Shown here in pieces: positions 44,244-46,873 of a stretch of DNA of 46,873 bases (its first letter is position 1; each line of letters begins with the position of its first letter). Both the position numbers and the translations under genes were made by a program. The stretch comes from Gnetum montanum. Lineage: Eukaryota; Streptophyta; Gnetopsida; Gnetales; Gnetaceae. The DNA lies in assembly GCA_015680685.1 (NCBI GenBank), contig MNCI01017655.1, forward strand, positions 1,206,365-1,253,237. Direction: 5' to 3'. Under the pieces are notes generated by a model that did no database searches, was not told the DNA's origin, and saw only the letters and a list, made by a program, of their open reading frames with translations.

Positions 44244-46317
44244 TGATGAGTGGTGAGGTACCCCTACACTCAACCATACAAAATGAGCATAGCACCCGCG
44301 ATCCGGTCGAACTCCGCAAACTAAATGCCTACACGCTCCATGGAACACTTGGGGTTAATCATTCATTGTCTTCCCAGACTTACTTGTAGTTGTCACGGTG
44401 TATGGTTAAGTAAGTTTGAGGTATATGATTTTTATGGTCTTTTATGTGTTTTTCTCCTATGCTATTGAGGTGAAGGGTTGAGAAACTAGCTAACTCTAAT
44501 TAAGGACTGATGAGTGACGAGGTACACCTACACTCAACCATATGAATACGAGCATGCACGCGTGATCCGGTCAAACTCCGCAGACTAAATGCCTTAACGC
44601 CACAAGAAACACTTGGGGTTAATCATTCGTTATCTTCCCAGGCTTGCTTGTAGGTGTCACGATGTATGGTTAAGAAAGTCTGAGGTATATGATTTTTTTG
44701 GTACTTTTCAGTTTATTTCCTAAGCTATGAGGGAAAGGGTTGAGAAACTAACTAACTCTAACTAATGTCCTAAGTCTAAATTAACTAGCGTCAGCATCCA
44801 TTCCCACTTACCGTACACACCCTGAACCATGCAACTGTGGCTACCAAACGCTAATCGTTACTAGGATCACCACACGTAACGCAAGTGCTTGAAGTGGTCG
44901 TACTAAGGCACCTATTTAGCCTAAGTGTGATAAGCAGCTAATTCCTTGGCTAGTCGTACACATCCGTGGATGCTCGTAGACAAGTAGTACTTATCACACG
45001 TTCTAGCCTAGTGATGAGCAGCCGATTCCTTAACTAGCCGTACACATTGGACTACCACTGGGATTACCAAGCGTAGATCCTGGAATACGCTACTGGGTTA
45101 CCAAGCAGCCAATGCTCATAGTTAAGTCGTACTCACGCGTTGCGACGAGCAGCCGATTCCTTGATTAGCCATACACATCCGTAGATGCTCATAATCAAGT
45201 CGTACTCATGCGCACTTGGAAAGCAATAAATAAATAACAATAATTAAAACCATGTACTACAAGGTTTATCCAATAAAGTTCATCTTTATTGCCGTACACA
45301 ACTTTTGTTCAGCTTACAAAGTTGCTCGAATAAAGAGTCGTTCACTCTAGGACTCCTACTGTGGGCACATGGGAAAAATTCTAATTCTGGAGTGATCAAT
45401 TTGCCAGAGCTTCGCTACTTCTAGCCAGGATTCGAAAATGAAGGGAGTGCCGCCTCTTATTTATAGATATGGTGGCGGACCACGATATCGCGTACGCGAT
45501 ATAGCAGGGAAAGACGCGATATCGTGGCACTATGCATGTTGCATCTCATCAAGGACTAAGTCTAAATTAACTAGCATTAGCATCCATTCCCACTTACCAT
45601 ACACACCTTGAACTAATGCAACCATGGCTACCAAATGCTAATCGTCACTGGGATCACCACACGTAACTCACATGCTCGAAGTGGTCATACTGAGGCACCT
45701 AACTAGGAGGAAAGGGTTGAGGAAGCTATCTAGCCTAAGTGCGATGAGCAGCCGATTCCTTGACTAACCATACACATCTACCATGCATGACTACCACTTG
45801 GATTACCAAGCGTAGATCCTGGATACGCCACTAGGTTACCAAGTAGCCACACAAGATGCTTGTAATCAAGTCATACTCATACCGCATGCAATGAGCAGCC
45901 GATTCCTTGACTAACCGTACACATCCTTAGATGCTCGTAATCAAGTCACACTCATACCGCATTCTAGAAAAGCAATAAATAACATTTAAATAAAATCCTA
46001 TTCCATGCACTACAAGGTTTATCCAATCAAGTTCGTCTTTATTGCCGTACACAACTTGTGTTCAGGTACAACGTTGCTCAAATAAAGATCCATTCACTCT
46101 AGGACTCCTATTGCGGGTACATGGAAAATTAATCTATCTTTGGAGTGATCAAACTGCAAACCAAAATGGGAAATAAGGGGAGTGTTGCATCTTATTTATA
46201 GATTTGGTGACGGATCTCGATATTGTGTACGCGATATCGTAGGGGACGATGTCATATCACATACACGATATCGCATGGGATGTGATATCACGGTGCATGT
46301 GATATCACGTCTCATCA
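44244..46317 (-). repeat. 3' LTR of Athila-like element B, split by insertion
   Basis: The LTR runs 44244-44507 and resumes at 45557-46317, about 1025 bp without the insert, with family ends TGATG and CATCA. It is inserted in the Tat-2 RT. A TATA box on the minus strand near 46191-46200 gives the orientation, and the interior starts at 46318. It holds two copies of a GAGCAGCCGATTCCTTGAC unit (45747 and 45896), absent from the 6080-6902 copy. Confidence 0.92.
44508..45551 (-). mobile_element. Solo LTR of the same family nested in LTR of element B
   Basis: 1044 bp from TGATGAGTGACG to CATCTCATCA, flanked by the perfect 5-bp target duplication AGGAC (44503-44507 and 45552-45556). The outer LTR continues across it without loss. 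It has three copies of a roughly 85-110-bp unit with GAGCAGCCGATTCCTT (about 44932, 45015, 45138), a minus-strand TATA box near 45456-45466 and GATATC-centred repeats near 45480-45530. No interior. Confidence 0.95.
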
Positions 46318-46873
46318 TACCCCCATGACTAAATGAAAACTTATCCTTGAGTTTCTTACAATAATATTGGGAAGGTATGGAATTATTGAGAGGAATGGAA
46401 CTAATGGGATGACATGTGAACGGATCATTATTACAAGACTTGACAAAACTGGTGTTCATGACAACAAGGGTGAACACCTTATTACAATGACATCAAGCTT
46501 TAATTGGCAACTGAGAAAGAGAGAGAGAAAGAAGTGTTGCTACTGCCAACACTAAGATTGTGCCTTTGTTGTCCATCCATAAGCACACCGTCGATCTTAC
46601 TCCTTTCATAGCTGCTCCAATGCTGTTCCATTCCAAGTGTTTGCTCCAAATCCAATCTGTTGTTTGTATGATCACCATCTGCACACACAACACAATCTTA
46701 AATCACAAGGGCAAATGAATCATCATGTAATTAATACCTTGCTTTGGTGTAAACTCGTTGGCTAGGTTGTGGTATGGGTGATACAGATCTGGAGATATAT
46801 TAATGATGACTACCAAAGGTGTAGGGGTTAGGAAGAAAATCAAAAATTTTGGGGCTAGGAGAAAATTGAAAAA
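46318..46873 (-). other. Interior of Athila-like element B, cut by window edge
   Basis: It aligns with 379-930 of element A from the first base inside the LTR, including the C-rich start, the GA microsatellite near 46515 and GGTGTAGGGGTTAGG near 46820. Gag-protease, if present, would lie to the right of the window. Confidence 0.85.

Overview
The window is nuclear DNA of a land plant with a large, repeat-rich genome. A gymnosperm would fit the many old, eroded LTR elements, but the sequence does not prove it. Evidence for a plant: an eight-exon MATE transporter gene, Tat- and Athila-lineage Ty3/gypsy retrotransposons, L1-type LINE remnants, and TATAAATA-type LTR promoters. I see no prokaryotic features. 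The only gene that looks alive is the MATE gene (10660-14912, +), which I could splice into a clean 494-codon reading frame. Almost everything else is transposable-element DNA.

Layout. 1-6902: a minus-strand Athila-like element (left LTR cut by the window edge, right LTR 6080-6902) with a gag-protease frame and no reverse transcriptase, RNase H or integrase; its non-coding half holds a 15-bp minisatellite. 6903-9690: the 3' end of a plus-strand Tat element (spacer, hairpin, LTR). 9690-10080: LINE reverse-transcriptase scrap. 10419-14948: the MATE gene, with a 52-bp tandem duplication upstream and a 1367-bp solo LTR (target duplication ATGAT) in its last intron. 15130-15306: tRNA-derived SINE-like sequence. 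15812-35609: a Tat element on the plus strand (LTRs of about 1.6 kb, gag, protease, RT, RNase H, second RNase H, integrase). Between its protease and RT lie 7.3 kb carrying a multi-exon gene on the opposite strand, itself hit by a solo LTR (25962-27543). 35610-38950: SINE-like sequences, a LINE 3' end and unassigned DNA. 38950-44243: a truncated Tat element on the minus strand. 44244-46873: an LTR of the same Athila-like family with another LTR of the family inserted in it (target duplication AGGAC), then the start of that element's interior, which runs off the window.

The most unusual part is the antisense gene of the 15.8-35.6 kb Tat element. It has a TATA box, at least seven exons, good splice sites at five junctions I could check by phase, a predicted coiled coil and an acidic tail. 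Its frame is broken almost only by TAG codons. The same signature (many TAG stops, few frameshifts) marks the gag-pol genes, and suggests decay by deamination of methylated CAG (CHG) sites. A second signal is a hairpin just upstream of the polypurine tract in all three Tat copies, with two compensated base-pair changes between copies.
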